The position numbers were made by a program, and so were the translations under genes. The notes beneath the pieces are model-generated. The model made no database searches. It was not told the origin of the DNA and saw only the letters and a program-made list of their open reading frames with translations. Positions 1-9,810 of a stretch of DNA of 64,000 bases are shown here, piece after piece. Every line of letters starts with the position of its first letter. Within the stretch, counting starts at the first letter, position 1. Origin of the DNA: Peltaster fructicola (lineage: Eukaryota > Ascomycota > Dothideomycetes); contig CP051139.1 of assembly GCA_001592805.2 (NCBI GenBank), forward strand, positions 930,001-994,000, in the 5' to 3' direction.

Positions 1-50
1 CCACAACAGTCATTCATACATTAATCTAACCGTGGACAAATGCTCGATCG

Positions 51-732
51 ATGAATGCTTTCAACCTCTCAGGCACTCTCAATGCATTTCGTGTCCTCTT
101 CAGCCCATCGCTGAGCATTCCACACGCTACAGTCTCGCACTTTAGCCATCTTCCTACACCTCTTGCGACAGCCTTCACAGCAGCGCGCAGCGGCAAGCAG
201 CCAGACATACGCGCTGTTGTGCTCGACAAGGACAATTGCTTTGCTGTACCATATACGAACGAGGTTGATGCATCATGTCGAGCGAAGTTTGATGAGCTGC
301 GAAAAGCATATCCTGGCGACCGGCTTTTGATCGTCTCGAACTCTGCTGGCGCGACTGCGAGCGCCAAAGCAGAAGAAGAAGCGCGCATCCTCGAGCAGCA
401 GACTCAGACAGCCGTGCTTCGACATGTGGTCAAGAAACCAGGCTGCGGCGATGAGATTATGAAGTTCTTCAGGTCGCGCCCAGATACTGGTGTCACTCAT
501 GCTAGTCAGGTTGCTGTTATTGGCGATCGTGTCTTCACAGATGTTGTGCTGGCCAATATGATGGGCGCCAATGCGATCTGGATCCGAGATGGTGTGGTCA
601 AAGATACCGGTCTGGTAGGTGAATCTGTCAACCAGGGTGGATGGTAATACTGACAATCAGCAGCTGCCACGCTTTGAAAAGCAACTCGTCCACTTCCTCT
701 TATCATACGGCTTTGAGCCGAGTCGACATTAG
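51..732 (+). CDS. GEP4: Mitochondrial phosphatidylglycerophosphatase Gep4 (HAD family)
   Basis: Two exons, 51-614 and 661-732, give 211 residues. The enzyme dephosphorylates phosphatidylglycerophosphate to phosphatidylglycerol in the mitochondrial inner membrane, a step of cardiolipin synthesis. The HAD motifs are visible: DKDNC near residue 60 (catalytic Asp), SNSAG near residue 100, and GDRVFTD near residue 165. Reading through the intron would end the protein at GESVNQGGW. Splicing at GTAGGT (615) and CAG (660), with branch site TACTGAC, instead adds a family-like tail, LPRFEKQLVHFLLSYGF. The acceptor is a NAGNAG (CAGCAG), so one Gln may be optional. The ATG at 51 precedes the usual N-terminal region, and the length is normal for the family. 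Confidence 0.88.
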
Positions 733-755
733 CGACTTAAGCCATAATAAAATCC

Positions 756-1619
756 TCATTCCTCGAGCTCGCCTTCTTCTCTTCCGTTCAGACCAGGCGA
801 GGGTGGGACGAGGTCTTTGTATATCGATTCCTCTACTTCCTGTGTAGGCGCATCCGGCTTGTTGGCCGCTGCCGCCCAACTCCTAGTGACATATACGATC
901 GCACGACGAAGCTCTGACACTTTGATGTGTTGAACAGCGTACCAAGGCCGCTCGCGATCGTCCAAGGGTATCGTGACATCGCAAAAGCGGCAAGCAGCGT
1001 AGAGTGCTGCGCCAGCTATGGTCCGACTGCTACAGAGCAGACATAGCTGTGTGTTGATCGAGTCTGTGACGAATGCCCATGCTGCGTTGCGCAAACGCTT
1101 GTTGTGCTCGAGCTTGTAGAACTTCAGCATCTCGAAGAGCTGTCTGTGTGCGCTGTCGATACTAAGGTCAAAGCACAGCACCTCCAGCAACACGTCCTCC
1201 GTATCGAGCAGTGTATCTCTCCAGCGCCAGTAGTCCTTACTCTGCTCATCAACAATCGCATTCGGACTCTTCGTAGCCACTCGACAGCAGCTTTGTACCA
1301 AATCTCTCATCTTCCGCGACGACTCTTCTACCTTTGTCGCAAGAAACAGCGCAGTCCCGGCGCTCTGATATGGGTGTAGTTTGGGTATGCCGTCTCGAGC
1401 TTTCTGCAGGCTGGCGCGCATGAGGAAGCGTTGAAAGAAGATGCATGCCGTGCTGAGTGTGAGCTGTGGCAGCGAAAGCAGTATGCCAACCTGCAGGATG
1501 AAATTCACACCTTTCGCTCGCTGCGCAGCTTCTTCCTCTGGAGGTAGTCCATCTTGTATGCTGGGTGTGTTCGCGAGTTCTGCTTCGCTGAAGATCCATT
1601 GGTTCTCGTTGCGCGACAT
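756..1619 (-). CDS. Cyclin of the transcriptional CDK type (cyclin K/T, Pch1/Ctk2-like)
   Basis: One exon of 287 residues. Such cyclins partner a CDK that phosphorylates the RNA polymerase II C-terminal domain. The N-terminus NQWIFSEAEL, followed by an AKGVNFI-type segment and a two-part cyclin box (about residues 35-250 with FLATKVEES and WRWRDTLL), matches the fungal Pch1/cyclin T-K group. The first ATG lies at 1637, but the ATG at 1619 (MSRNENQW) fits the family start better. The gene converges on GEP4 with only 23 bp between the stops. I cannot tell from sequence alone whether it is the P-TEFb cyclin (Pch1) or the CTDK-I cyclin (Ctk2). Pch1-like is my preference because the cyclin box is so well conserved. 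Confidence 0.82.
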   Translation of the reverse strand: MSRNENQWIFSEAELANTPSIQDGLPPEEEAAQRAKGVNFILQVGILLSLPQLTLSTACIFFQRFLMRASLQKARDGIPKLHPYQSAGTALFLATKVEESSRKMRDLVQSCCRVATKSPNAIVDEQSKDYWRWRDTLLDTEDVLLEVLCFDLSIDSAHRQLFEMLKFYKLEHNKRLRNAAWAFVTDSINTQLCLLCSSRTIAGAALYAACRFCDVTIPLDDRERPWYAVQHIKVSELRRAIVYVTRSWAAAANKPDAPTQEVEESIYKDLVPPSPGLNGREEGELEE

Positions 1620-1890
1620 ATTCGCTGATTGTCGCACGCGTTACACGTGTGTTCGCGGTCGCGGTGTATGCACTTTCATGCGGCGATGATCGACGGTCAG
1701 GGAGTTAGATGCAGGAGTGTGTAGCATTGTCACCGACAAGTGGTGGCTCCCGGTGTGATTTTCATGTGATTACGGAACTGGTGTCACATGGCACCTTTCA
1801 AAGTTGGACGATCTTGTGTGACGTAGGCAGTTCTGCTGCATTGACTACACACATGTACATGTACAACATCTGTTGTTGTGTCCGGAAGGA

Positions 1891-3834
1891 CTACGGCTGA
1901 GGTCTAGGTCCTATGATCTGCCGACGACCACCCATGGCTATGCCACTGCCACTGCTGCTTCCACGATTCTGACCATCACCACCCATGTAGCCATATTGAT
2001 TAACGTCCCAAGTTTGTGCAGGACCAGTACCTTGGGTTGTATCTCTGGGCGCATTCTTCAGAGCATCCTGACCTTCCTGCCATTCTCGCTGTCGTTCCCG
2101 TTCGCGCTCCATCTCGCGCTCCAGCAAAGACTTCGATGCCCAAGCTCCAGCTTGAGTCTTTTGCTGTGATGCCACCCGCTGATCTCGCAAGGACGACTGC
2201 TCTCTGGCGGTATCACCTGTCTCTGCGGCCGAAGAGATACGAGGTGCAGCTGCAACTGGCGCGGCGTTGGACGATAAGTATGTGTCTGTTCTGTTTGCTG
2301 GTCGTGCGAAAGGCGATCTGACCGATGAGAGTGGCCTCGTCGTCGTGGCTGGGACGTCTCTCTTGACAGGCAAAGGCGCTGCGACCTGCTCTGCTAGCGG
2401 CTCGATCGCAGTATCGACTGATGGCTGCGGCTGCGGCTGCTCAACTTCTGCAATTGTGGTCGATTCTGACAAGCGTGAAGGGATAGTGTCCTCAGATTGT
2501 TGTATGTGTTCCCTCTCATCCCGCGTCCAGCTGAGTCCGCTATCTCTACCACTTTGAGCCGTCTGTGGTCTTTCTGAGGCGACACTCTGAGGCCTGGCTT
2601 GGCGTTCTTTCTCGATCTTACTGCGCTCCTCTCGTTCTAGCTGATATTGCTTCTCTCGCTCACGAGCTTCAGCAAGCTGCTTCTCGAGCTCTCGTACACG
2701 CGCTTGCTCAGGAGTCTCAACTGGTGGCTGCTGTGAAGCCTGCTCTTTGTGATACTGTGAGAGTGTCTGTCCTCGTAAGATATTTCCGCTTGGTGTCCTG
2801 GGTTTCTCTGGCGGTCGTTTCACAGCCTGTAGAGATGCAGACTCCTCTCTTCGCCGTACTTCTTCATCCTCCTTCCACTTGCGTTCTTGCTCTTCCCAAT
2901 CTCGCTTCTGTTGTTCCAGATGGATGCGCTCCTGTTCTCTCAATCTACGAGACTCTTCTTCCCATCGTTGCTCTTCCGCCTGTTGCTCCTCCTGCTCTTG
3001 TCGCAAAGCCTCTGCCTCCCGTCTTCGACGTTCTGCGCCTTGCTCTTGGCGCAACCTCTCTTCTTCGATCTCCTTCTCCTTTCGTTTTCGCTCCTTTTCA
3101 GCAAGACTCGGCACTTGCGGCGACGCACTAGTAATTTGTCTCCTAGCACCAAAGCTCACACCTTGTTTCGCCTGGTCAGCACCTCCCATGAATCCGTACA
3201 TAACTGGATTCCATGCTGGTGCAGTCGACCCTTGATCCGCCTTTGTGCTCCAACTCGAGACTTGTGTTGGCGACTGCTTTGTGCTGTTTCGCGATCCTGT
3301 TGAGCCACCTGTTATGGAGGGTGACATGGCTCGGGTGCTTGACTGCAATGCTGCAGATGGCGACTGATATCCTTGACCTGTGGTTGTTGGTGAGACGACG
3401 CCCGCCTTCTTTGGTCCTATAGTGTGAGGAAACCTCGCAGGATTGACCGCATTTGCTCGTCGCGAGAATGCTCCAAGGCATTGTAGCACCTGTGCAGGAT
3501 CCTTAGACTCGTACAGATCGACTGTAAGGAATCTGTCGTGCGCTGGGAGACCAAGAGGTTGCGCCTCGCATGCTCTCAGGAAGTGTGAGATGTTCTCCAT
3601 CTGCACGAAGGGCATTGCAGACTTCTTGAACTTAATGCCAGGCGCAGGCAAGACCAGGTTCGCAAGCTCGCAGAGGGCGACGCCATCTTTGAGAGATTCC
3701 AGCAGGTCGCCAGCCGCAAGAGAGTGTCCTAGGGTATTCTCAATCCATGCGCGAGCTTCGTTGGCGGTCGTTTGTGTGTAACGTGATAGACGCAGCTTGC
3801 GCATATCCTGGTCTAGGGAAGACACCGACGCCAT
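1891..3834 (-). CDS. Transgelin-like protein: calponin-homology domain with calponin repeats
   Basis: One exon of 647 residues. A calponin-homology domain covers about residues 18-130 (RAWIENTLG, LKDGVALCELANL, FVQMENISHFL), the type that binds and bundles actin in fungal Scp1/Stg1. Two calponin-like motifs follow, WNPVMYGFMGG near residue 205 and WDVNQYGYMGG near the C-terminus, each ending in a GARRQI/GGRRQI segment. Between them is a long, very charged Glu/Arg/Gln region (about residues 245-420) predicted to be coiled coil, then a disordered Ser/Pro/Thr stretch. Yeast Scp1 is about 200 residues, so the insert makes this a filamentous-fungal extended form. Its start is divergent from the HAPSTR1-like gene, with 470 bp between them. 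Confidence 0.82.
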   Translation of the reverse strand: MASVSSLDQDMRKLRLSRYTQTTANEARAWIENTLGHSLAAGDLLESLKDGVALCELANLVLPAPGIKFKKSAMPFVQMENISHFLRACEAQPLGLPAHDRFLTVDLYESKDPAQVLQCLGAFSRRANAVNPARFPHTIGPKKAGVVSPTTTGQGYQSPSAALQSSTRAMSPSITGGSTGSRNSTKQSPTQVSSWSTKADQGSTAPAWNPVMYGFMGGADQAKQGVSFGARRQITSASPQVPSLAEKERKRKEKEIEEERLRQEQGAERRRREAEALRQEQEEQQAEEQRWEEESRRLREQERIHLEQQKRDWEEQERKWKEDEEVRRREESASLQAVKRPPEKPRTPSGNILRGQTLSQYHKEQASQQPPVETPEQARVRELEKQLAEAREREKQYQLEREERSKIEKERQARPQSVASERPQTAQSGRDSGLSWTRDEREHIQQSEDTIPSRLSESTTIAEVEQPQPQPSVDTAIEPLAEQVAAPLPVKRDVPATTTRPLSSVRSPFARPANRTDTYLSSNAAPVAAAPRISSAAETGDTAREQSSLRDQRVASQQKTQAGAWASKSLLEREMERERERQREWQEGQDALKNAPRDTTQGTGPAQTWDVNQYGYMGGDGQNRGSSSGSGIAMGGRRQIIGPRPQP

Positions 3835-4304
3835 TTTCCGTCGTTGGCTGCTGCAATCTCGACAAGGTCAACCTCTGCGCTGTTACATGGTTTGTTGTAC
3901 ATGTAATGTTGATGGTGGCTTCACATGTCGTCACGTAATCTTGAAGGCGCCACTGGTGATCCACGCCTAGAGCCCCCACCATGTTGCCTTGCGCCGTCAG
4001 GTTGTCAGCAGGTTCACCACTACTCTCACCTTTCGACTCGGAGAGGCAGATGCTACAGTACTCCACTGGACGTTTCAAGGCATCCATCAACAGAGATCGG
4101 ATACTCCTGGTGGTCTCGAACACTTTGCAGCAGCAGCGGGTCCGAAGACACTAGCCGCTGATTCTTCACAAAGAACACTGTCATTACGGCAAGGCAGCAC
4201 AATCTCCACCAAGACTTGGTCCTTGTCAGCAGTCAATACTGGACGCAGGTCGAGTCTTACGACAACTCATCTCTGCTTCTAGGAGCGAATACATCACAAG
4301 AAAC
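3835..4304. other. Intergenic, divergent promoter region
   Basis: These 470 bp separate the divergent starts of the transgelin-like and HAPSTR1-like genes and probably hold both promoters. I see no further gene or clear motif. Confidence 0.5.
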
Positions 4305-5069
4305 ATGGATTCCATGGGACGCTTATCAGTCTCACTACCTCGCACATCACAACGACGCAATGAATCAGACACTCTATCCTCCTTCAAAGCAGCAGCGCTA
4401 TCGGTCACGAATCTGTATAAGGCGGCTGCGGCTGATAGTGCCCAAGCACGAGAAGGTGGATATCAGGATGCACTCGAAGACTTATTGGCATACATGGATA
4501 GAGACAATCTTGGCATGGGCGATGGAGAAGGCTGGCAAGTGCGCAAATGGGTGCTCGAGAGGTTAGAAGACGCACCATCGTCGAAGCACACCGCCAGTGA
4601 GGACGATGAAGACACTGTCAAACATGAAGAAGCGGATACACGAGCCTCGTCGCCCGAAGCACAACGGAAAGGAGCTACACAACAACTAAGTACCGACCTT
4701 GAAAGTACAGATCGACGGACATCTTCTGAACCACCAGTGCCACAACATGCATCGGTCATGACCGTGCCATCTTTGGACGAATTCAGTTTCCGAACGTCGG
4801 CACAATTGCCACACGACAAGGAGAGCCAGTCTATGGACATGGATCCTGCCACACCATCAACAATACGCATATCGAAATCGAGTAGACCTCGACATAATCG
4901 ACGAGACGGACGAGGAAATACGTCTGCTATCAATCTTACCTTGGCATCTGGCACGAATGGCAAGCGGAAGTTCAACTATGGTGATTTCTTTGACATTGGC
5001 AACCTGAACTTTGACACGACAGACAAGAAGGATGGCAGCAGAGGAGGGAAACGCATAAGGCATGCTTGA
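4305..5069 (+). CDS. HAPSTR1/TAPR1-like (former DUF4588) stress-response protein
   Basis: One exon of 254 residues. The segment LSSFKAAALSVTNLYKAA (about residues 25-42), followed by a short helix with ALEDLLAYMDRDN, resembles the conserved core of C16orf72/HAPSTR1 (pattern FQNAATAVTNLYKES), a partner of the HUWE1 ubiquitin ligase in animals. The middle (residues 85-205) is acidic and Ser/Thr-rich and looks disordered. A basic C-terminus with KRKFNYGDFFDIGNLNF and GGKRIRHA suggests nuclear localisation, again like HAPSTR1. Function in fungi is inference from this resemblance. A different fungal family with a similar amphipathic helix is possible. Confidence 0.62.
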   Translation: MDSMGRLSVSLPRTSQRRNESDTLSSFKAAALSVTNLYKAAAADSAQAREGGYQDALEDLLAYMDRDNLGMGDGEGWQVRKWVLERLEDAPSSKHTASEDDEDTVKHEEADTRASSPEAQRKGATQQLSTDLESTDRRTSSEPPVPQHASVMTVPSLDEFSFRTSAQLPHDKESQSMDMDPATPSTIRISKSSRPRHNRRDGRGNTSAINLTLASGTNGKRKFNYGDFFDIGNLNFDTTDKKDGSRGGKRIRHA

Positions 5070-5446
5070 TGGGCCATGACGGGCGAGCATAATCGGCGTT
5101 TAGGGACACATTTGAGCATTCGTGGGCGTAGTGCTATACCAGTCGAAGATACCCAGGCACTCTTGATGATTACGTAGAAGCATATTCAGCATGTGAGCTG
5201 AAGAATATCATTTCGATCTGTATCTCTTTACCACTACCATGCCATCTGCATTTCTTCAGGAGTGTCGGTGGTTCTGGGTCTTGTCGCTGTTGTTGCAAGC
5301 AGGTTGTTTAAGATCGGAGCTAGTCGGCTTCTTCTGCCAAGCCAAAGCCGGCAGACCTCATTGCAAGCTCTCCCTACACGCATGAGCTCGCAAAAGCACA
5401 ATCGACAACACACAAACTCGACAAGCGCTTCTCCATTGCAGTCAAA
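5070..5446. other. Intergenic, upstream of COX9
   Basis: These 377 bp contain the presumed COX9 promoter and 5' leader. I see no conserved coding potential. Confidence 0.4.
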
Positions 5447-5805
5447 ATGGTGAAGCCAATTACCGGCATGCTGAGGCGCGGTCTCGTCCTCGATCTGTCG
5501 GTCGCTTTGGGTACGCGCTCCTCGTGCGCAGTTTTGTCTCAATGCATACATCATTGACGACAAGCCTGCTAGAATGCTTTAGGAGCTCACGCTGACAAGA
5601 CTACAGGACTCGGAATGACCAGCGGCTACCTCTGGTGGTATGGTATGTGAAACCACGTCAACCAACCTCTACGGACGCACGACATGCGACTGCCGACACA
5701 ACACTAACATTGCACCCTCTAGGTTTCCATGTTCCACGCACCAGGAACCGAGATTTGTTCTATGCCAAGCTGGAAGACGAGCGAGCAAAGGCTATGGAAT
5801 CGTAG
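5447..5805 (+). CDS. COX9: Cytochrome c oxidase subunit Cox9 (VIIa type)
   Basis: Three small exons, 5447-5510, 5607-5642 and 5723-5805, encode 60 residues, too short and too split to stand out as an open frame. Cox9 is a single-span subunit of mitochondrial complex IV. The spliced product begins MVKPITGMLRRGLVLDLSVALG and continues LGMTSGYLWWYGFHVPRTRNRD, close to yeast Cox9 (PITG, YWWWGFH, KFYAEL) in both length and order. Both introns have consensus borders: the first ends CTGAC...CTACAG and the second CTAAC...CTCTAG. Frame is kept at both junctions. The tail LFYAKLEDERAKAMES matches the matrix- or intermembrane-facing end of the family. The gene converges on APM3. Confidence 0.88.
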
Positions 5806-5954
5806 ATGTACGGGACAGTGCATGCAAGAGGAGCGTAAAGCGAGACGAAAGCTGCGACGAAGAGGCATTGAGCATCAGTGGGATTACAACATGTACAAAC
5901 CAAGTCAAATATGTACTCGTACGGACCTCAGCTGCAACAAGTCATGCATACAAT

Positions 5955-7644
5955 CTAGCATCTGGCTTCTACACCGTCTCTGCTGACTGTGAGGTACTTC
6001 ACACCTTTATATGGCTTGACATCAGCACCAACACCTCGACTGCTCTTGTGATCGAGCAGCAGCGATTCGACTTTCAGACCGCTTGCTAGCCAGCCTTTAG
6101 TCGAGAAGCTGAGCAATGCAGCTGTGGGCATCAACATGCGATACCGTTCTGCCCGAGGTATCTGAGGCTCGGTTACTGGCGACTTCACATCTTGCGCGCT
6201 GGTCTGATAGCTCTCGTCCTCGTCGTATTCGTATTGCGTCGATGTCATGCTATTCAGCACTGTGCCATTTCCTGCATCATCCTCGTCACTGAGTGGTCCT
6301 TGCAGTGTGCAGCGTAGCGTCGCCGAAGGACCAATGTCCTTGCTGGTCAACCTCCACTCAACGTAACCTTCAACTGGGCTCCAATGTGCTTCACCAGTGC
6401 TTGCTCGTAGCTCGCTGACGTTGCGGACCCGAGCAGGAATAGGCACACGTACTGCTAGTTTGTCGACTGCTGGAGACTTGCTGTCTCCACTTGAGCCTGT
6501 CCGAAAATTGCCAGGTCTCGAGCCCATGTGTGATTGTAGACTTGCTTGTGCTGCTGACTTGCCCGACAATGATGGTGCCAGTACCCTGACTTCAAACTCA
6601 TTGCCAGACTGCCCAAGACTGGTTGTGATCTCGACATTGACAGGCAAGTTGAGCTGGCGAGCTGGCTTGGACGTTGTCAGAGGTATATCTGGCCCGAGAA
6701 GATCAACTTCATATCCACATAGCATGAATCGACCATCTGGTGGCACAAACGACATAACGCCCTCGCTCTTCCACCTGCTCAATCTCACGCACGGATGAAA
6801 GACCACGTGTTCCATCACAGTGCGTAGTTGTTGACCTCGGTTGCCCATTCCTGCACCTTTACCTCCGGTCGACAGTGTCAACAACAGATCAGGTACTCCT
6901 GACACCTTGCTCGTGAAAGCGATACTGCCATTGGCAAACCCCGAGAGCGGCCTACCTGACGGCGCCAAGATGGCGTTGATTTCTTCTACAATGTCCACGT
7001 ACATCTCGTTGCTTGTGTGACGGACATTGCTTCGCCGCCAAGGCACTGCTGATCCTTGACTGCTCAACGACTGCAGCTGTGGATGTTGTAGCATAGACGG
7101 ACCAGACGAAAGACTTGGTGCCGAGCCTTGTATACCCAAGTTGCCCAGCAGATTGTTTAGGACGCCTGGTCCGGTCTCGACCACATCTCTCAAGGCGTTG
7201 GCCTCGCTTTGACAGGGCATTCCTCCATCTGCGATCTCCCCGACTACCTGCGCGACTATGTCATAGTTCGCTGTGATCTTCGCTGCCAGCAGCGGCGAGC
7301 CAACGAATTCTTCTAGAGCATCTGCCACGCGATGCAGGAACTCGAGTACAGCTAAGGGCTCTGTGTCTTGAGACGAGGGCGAGAGAAAGAGTAGGTTGTC
7401 CTGAACGGTTGAATGGACAATAGAAGGAGGTGAAAGGGTAGGTAGATACAGCAGACTCGGACGCGGCGCTGGGTGAGCAAGGTATAGGGCAAGAATGATC
7501 GAAGCAGGTGTAGCAGTCGAGATGTATTTGTGAGACACAATGAGATTACTGGTAATGTCAGCATTCTACCTGCTACGGGTTGCTGCATGACGTACGTACT
7601 TACTTATGCTCGTCAAAGATGTATAGTGCCTCTATTGCCGCCAT
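5955..7644 (-). CDS. APM3: AP-3 adaptor complex mu subunit
   Basis: Two exons on the minus strand, 7604-7644 and 5955-7548, give 544 residues. Mu subunits of AP-3 sort cargo from the Golgi to the vacuole. The spliced start MAAIEALYIFDEHNNLIVSHKY gives a longin-like N-terminal domain (about residues 1-150) continuing with PSLLYLPTL and EPLAVLEFLHRVADALEEF. The mu-homology domain follows from about residue 190 (SNEMYVDIVEEINAIL) to the C-terminus YKGVKYLTV, with the usual GVPDLLLTL element. The intron has branch TGCTGAC and acceptor CCAG. An open frame alone would start at a GTG inside exon 2, so the first exon matters. A disordered Ser-rich insert sits near residue 160. Confidence 0.88.
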
Positions 7645-7912
7645 GGAAGAGGTATATTCTGTGTCGTTGACGGTAAGGAGCTACAAGTGGAATGCGATGT
7701 GGTGAGCTCTTGAACGTGCATTCGATCATCAGAAGTGAACATGAGCCAATCAGCGTGCGCCGTTGCTGGCTTTCTATGATTTCGCAGTATGAATGTTTGA
7801 GAGCCCTCTCAACTGCTTCTGTCTGTCACTTCTAGACTCGTTGCAGTCGATAAGATCATCACAAGGGGCATATTGTCAATCCCAGATACAGCGACAGCAC
7901 CTAGCCGGTGTG

Positions 7913-8231
7913 ATGGCAACATCAACAGATTCACCTATGAAAGAAGCGCTTGCAGCTCAGAAGAAGGACAATGGACTCGACTGCTTACCATGCAGGCTGA
8001 TGGGTATGCAGGCAGAGGAAACATCAGAACTTGACTAAACCCTGCACAGGCAGTGCAGTGTTTGCAGGACTTGGCATATACTCTCTGAACACAGGCATGC
8101 GACAGATCAGGGAGCGTGAGCATGAGATCCTGAAGTCAGGCTCACGATTTGGCCTGGGTATGCGCAGGGCAAATGTCTTCCTTTTCTCTGGAGTGCTGGT
8201 TGGCCTGGGTGTTTACAGGCTGTACAATTAG
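7913..8231 (+). CDS. DMAC1/DUF4536-like small mitochondrial membrane protein
   Basis: Two exons, 7913-8003 and 8050-8231, give 90 residues. The motif GLDCLPCRLMG followed by SAVFAGLGIYS fits the DUF4536 family, whose human member DMAC1 (TMEM261) helps assemble the distal membrane arm of respiratory complex I. Two hydrophobic segments are seen, about residues 30-43 and 72-88 (VFLFSGVLVGLGVYRLY). The CxxC is conserved. An in-frame ATG at 7793 would add 40 residues that look unrelated to the family, so I prefer 7913. The intron runs 8004-8049 with GTATGC and CACAG borders. The assembly role in fungi is inferred. Confidence 0.72.
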
Positions 8232-8615
8232 ATGAACATGACAGAGATGGCATCGAAAGCGGCAGTCATTGCATCTGCAGACAGTCATCATCATTCGACA
8301 AGCAGACGAGGAACGAAACGTAGCGTCGCGATCACCTCGTCCTTCGACGTCTATCGCCACTTCGTCGTAGGAAGAGGCGACTTGTAGGACCACAACAAAA
8401 AGTCCTATACAGAGTCATGCTGGCACTGGTCACACAGCTTCAGCACCGCATGCTATGCAGCTCGAGGATCATTATGCGGTCGTCACACAGATCAACGCCG
8501 CAGGCAAGGACCCGGACACACAAATTCTCTCGACCGAGCGCTGTAACGCTCTATTGTACAATATGTAACATACACCGGTCCATGCTGGGTATATCTGCAA
8601 TGCAACTCAGACGAA
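8232..8615. other. Intergenic, converging 3' ends
   Basis: These 384 bp lie between the tail-to-tail DMAC1-like and mL58 genes. Nothing else recognised. Confidence 0.4.
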
Positions 8616-9254
8616 TCAATCCCGACCCCAGAGCTTCCCTCGCTCCGCCCGTTCTTCTCGAGCTTCTGTTCGTTTCCGTCCCCATCTTGCCTTGATTGCT
8701 TCCAGGGATGCGGCCTGCCGCTCGCCAGCAATCTTCGACTTGGCGCAGAGACCAATGAAGAAGGACGAGCAGTTGAACTTCTCTGCTAGCCGTACTCGCG
8801 TCCAATATATGGGATCTTCTGTCCTGAGCTTTCTTATCTCCTCTACCTGCTCTGGCGTAACATTGTATGCCTTGGTCGAGACATGGAGGGCTTTTGGCAG
8901 ACGGACGTTACGCTTCGGCTCGACTGCGATTGTGGTTTGAGTCGCTGTGGATGTACCTGATGCTAGATTCGTGGTAGATGCAAAGGCATGTGCTGCTCGT
9001 CGAGGGTCGTTCGGTGGGAGGAACTTGCTCGGTGTGTGATAGACGTTCGGTAAACTCGACGGAGGGTTGAAAATGATGTGATCTCGTGCCTCAGTCTTGG
9101 TGGGAGCGAATGATGGATCTGGTTTAATCTTGAAGGCTTTTCTCGTTCTCCGAAATGTAGATTGTTGTCTTTTGCATGCAGCGAGGATCCATTCCGATGC
9201 GATAGGACTGGAGGCGCAAGGTCGGATGACCGTGGTGAGATGCTGAAGAGCCAT
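8616..9254 (-). CDS. MRPL20: Mitochondrial large-subunit ribosomal protein mL58 (MRPL20 type)
   Basis: One exon, 212 residues from the ATG at 9254 (MALQHLTTVIRP). It is a structural protein of the fungal mitoribosome large subunit. The N-terminus is basic and Ser-containing, as expected for a mitochondrial presequence. The conserved part is FRRTRKAFKIKPDPSF (about residues 32-47), HIIFNPPSS, PNVYHTPSKFLPPNDPRR, and a C-terminal module with RLPKALHVSTKAYNVT, VRLAEKFNCSSFFIGL and KARWGRKRTEAREER. The frame is open for 36 codons upstream of this ATG, but those residues do not look like part of the family. Length is normal. Confidence 0.87.
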   Translation of the reverse strand: MALQHLTTVIRPCASSPIASEWILAACKRQQSTFRRTRKAFKIKPDPSFAPTKTEARDHIIFNPPSSLPNVYHTPSKFLPPNDPRRAAHAFASTTNLASGTSTATQTTIAVEPKRNVRLPKALHVSTKAYNVTPEQVEEIRKLRTEDPIYWTRVRLAEKFNCSSFFIGLCAKSKIAGERQAASLEAIKARWGRKRTEAREERAERGKLWGRD

Positions 9255-9810
9255 GGTGAAGGAGTGTAATTGGATTGTCGTTGTGTCGTCGGCCAGATGT
9301 CTCGTGAGAATGTATTTGGAGGGATGCTCCAATGGGGAAGGAGTCCGGACCACACGAGTCATGTGCTTCTCATGTCACAGCATAAGATCAACACGATCAG
9401 ATGAGAGCAGCACGGAAAGTAGGATCAATCATCGTTTGAAGGACTCGAAGTGCATATTATGTTATTATGTTCGCAGTATACTGCTATTGAACTACAGTAA
9501 AGCCTCGCTATGCTTTTAGAAGAAGCAGTAGCATGCGTTCATGCAATATCCACTCTGTCGTGGCAGATCTGCCGCCGCGCAGAAAGTAGTGTCGTTGAAA
9601 TCGACGCACCCAAGGCACACTCCGTAGAGACATTGCCAACGCCTTACTGAAATGCTCATTGCAAGATAGACCGCCCGAACGAAACCAGAACTTTTTTGCT
9701 TTTCGCCACTCAGGGCAGGTCGTAATTCATTATCGTAGACAAGCTCGTGACTGTCGATCGATTACAGTAGTGTTATTAGGTCGACATGAAGATGTTGCCG
9801 TGAGCAGTGT
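9255..9810. other. Intergenic region
   Basis: These 556 bp contain the mL58 promoter and the 3' side of the DUF3602 gene. I see a T-rich run near 9691 but no gene or RNA I can support. Confidence 0.4.
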
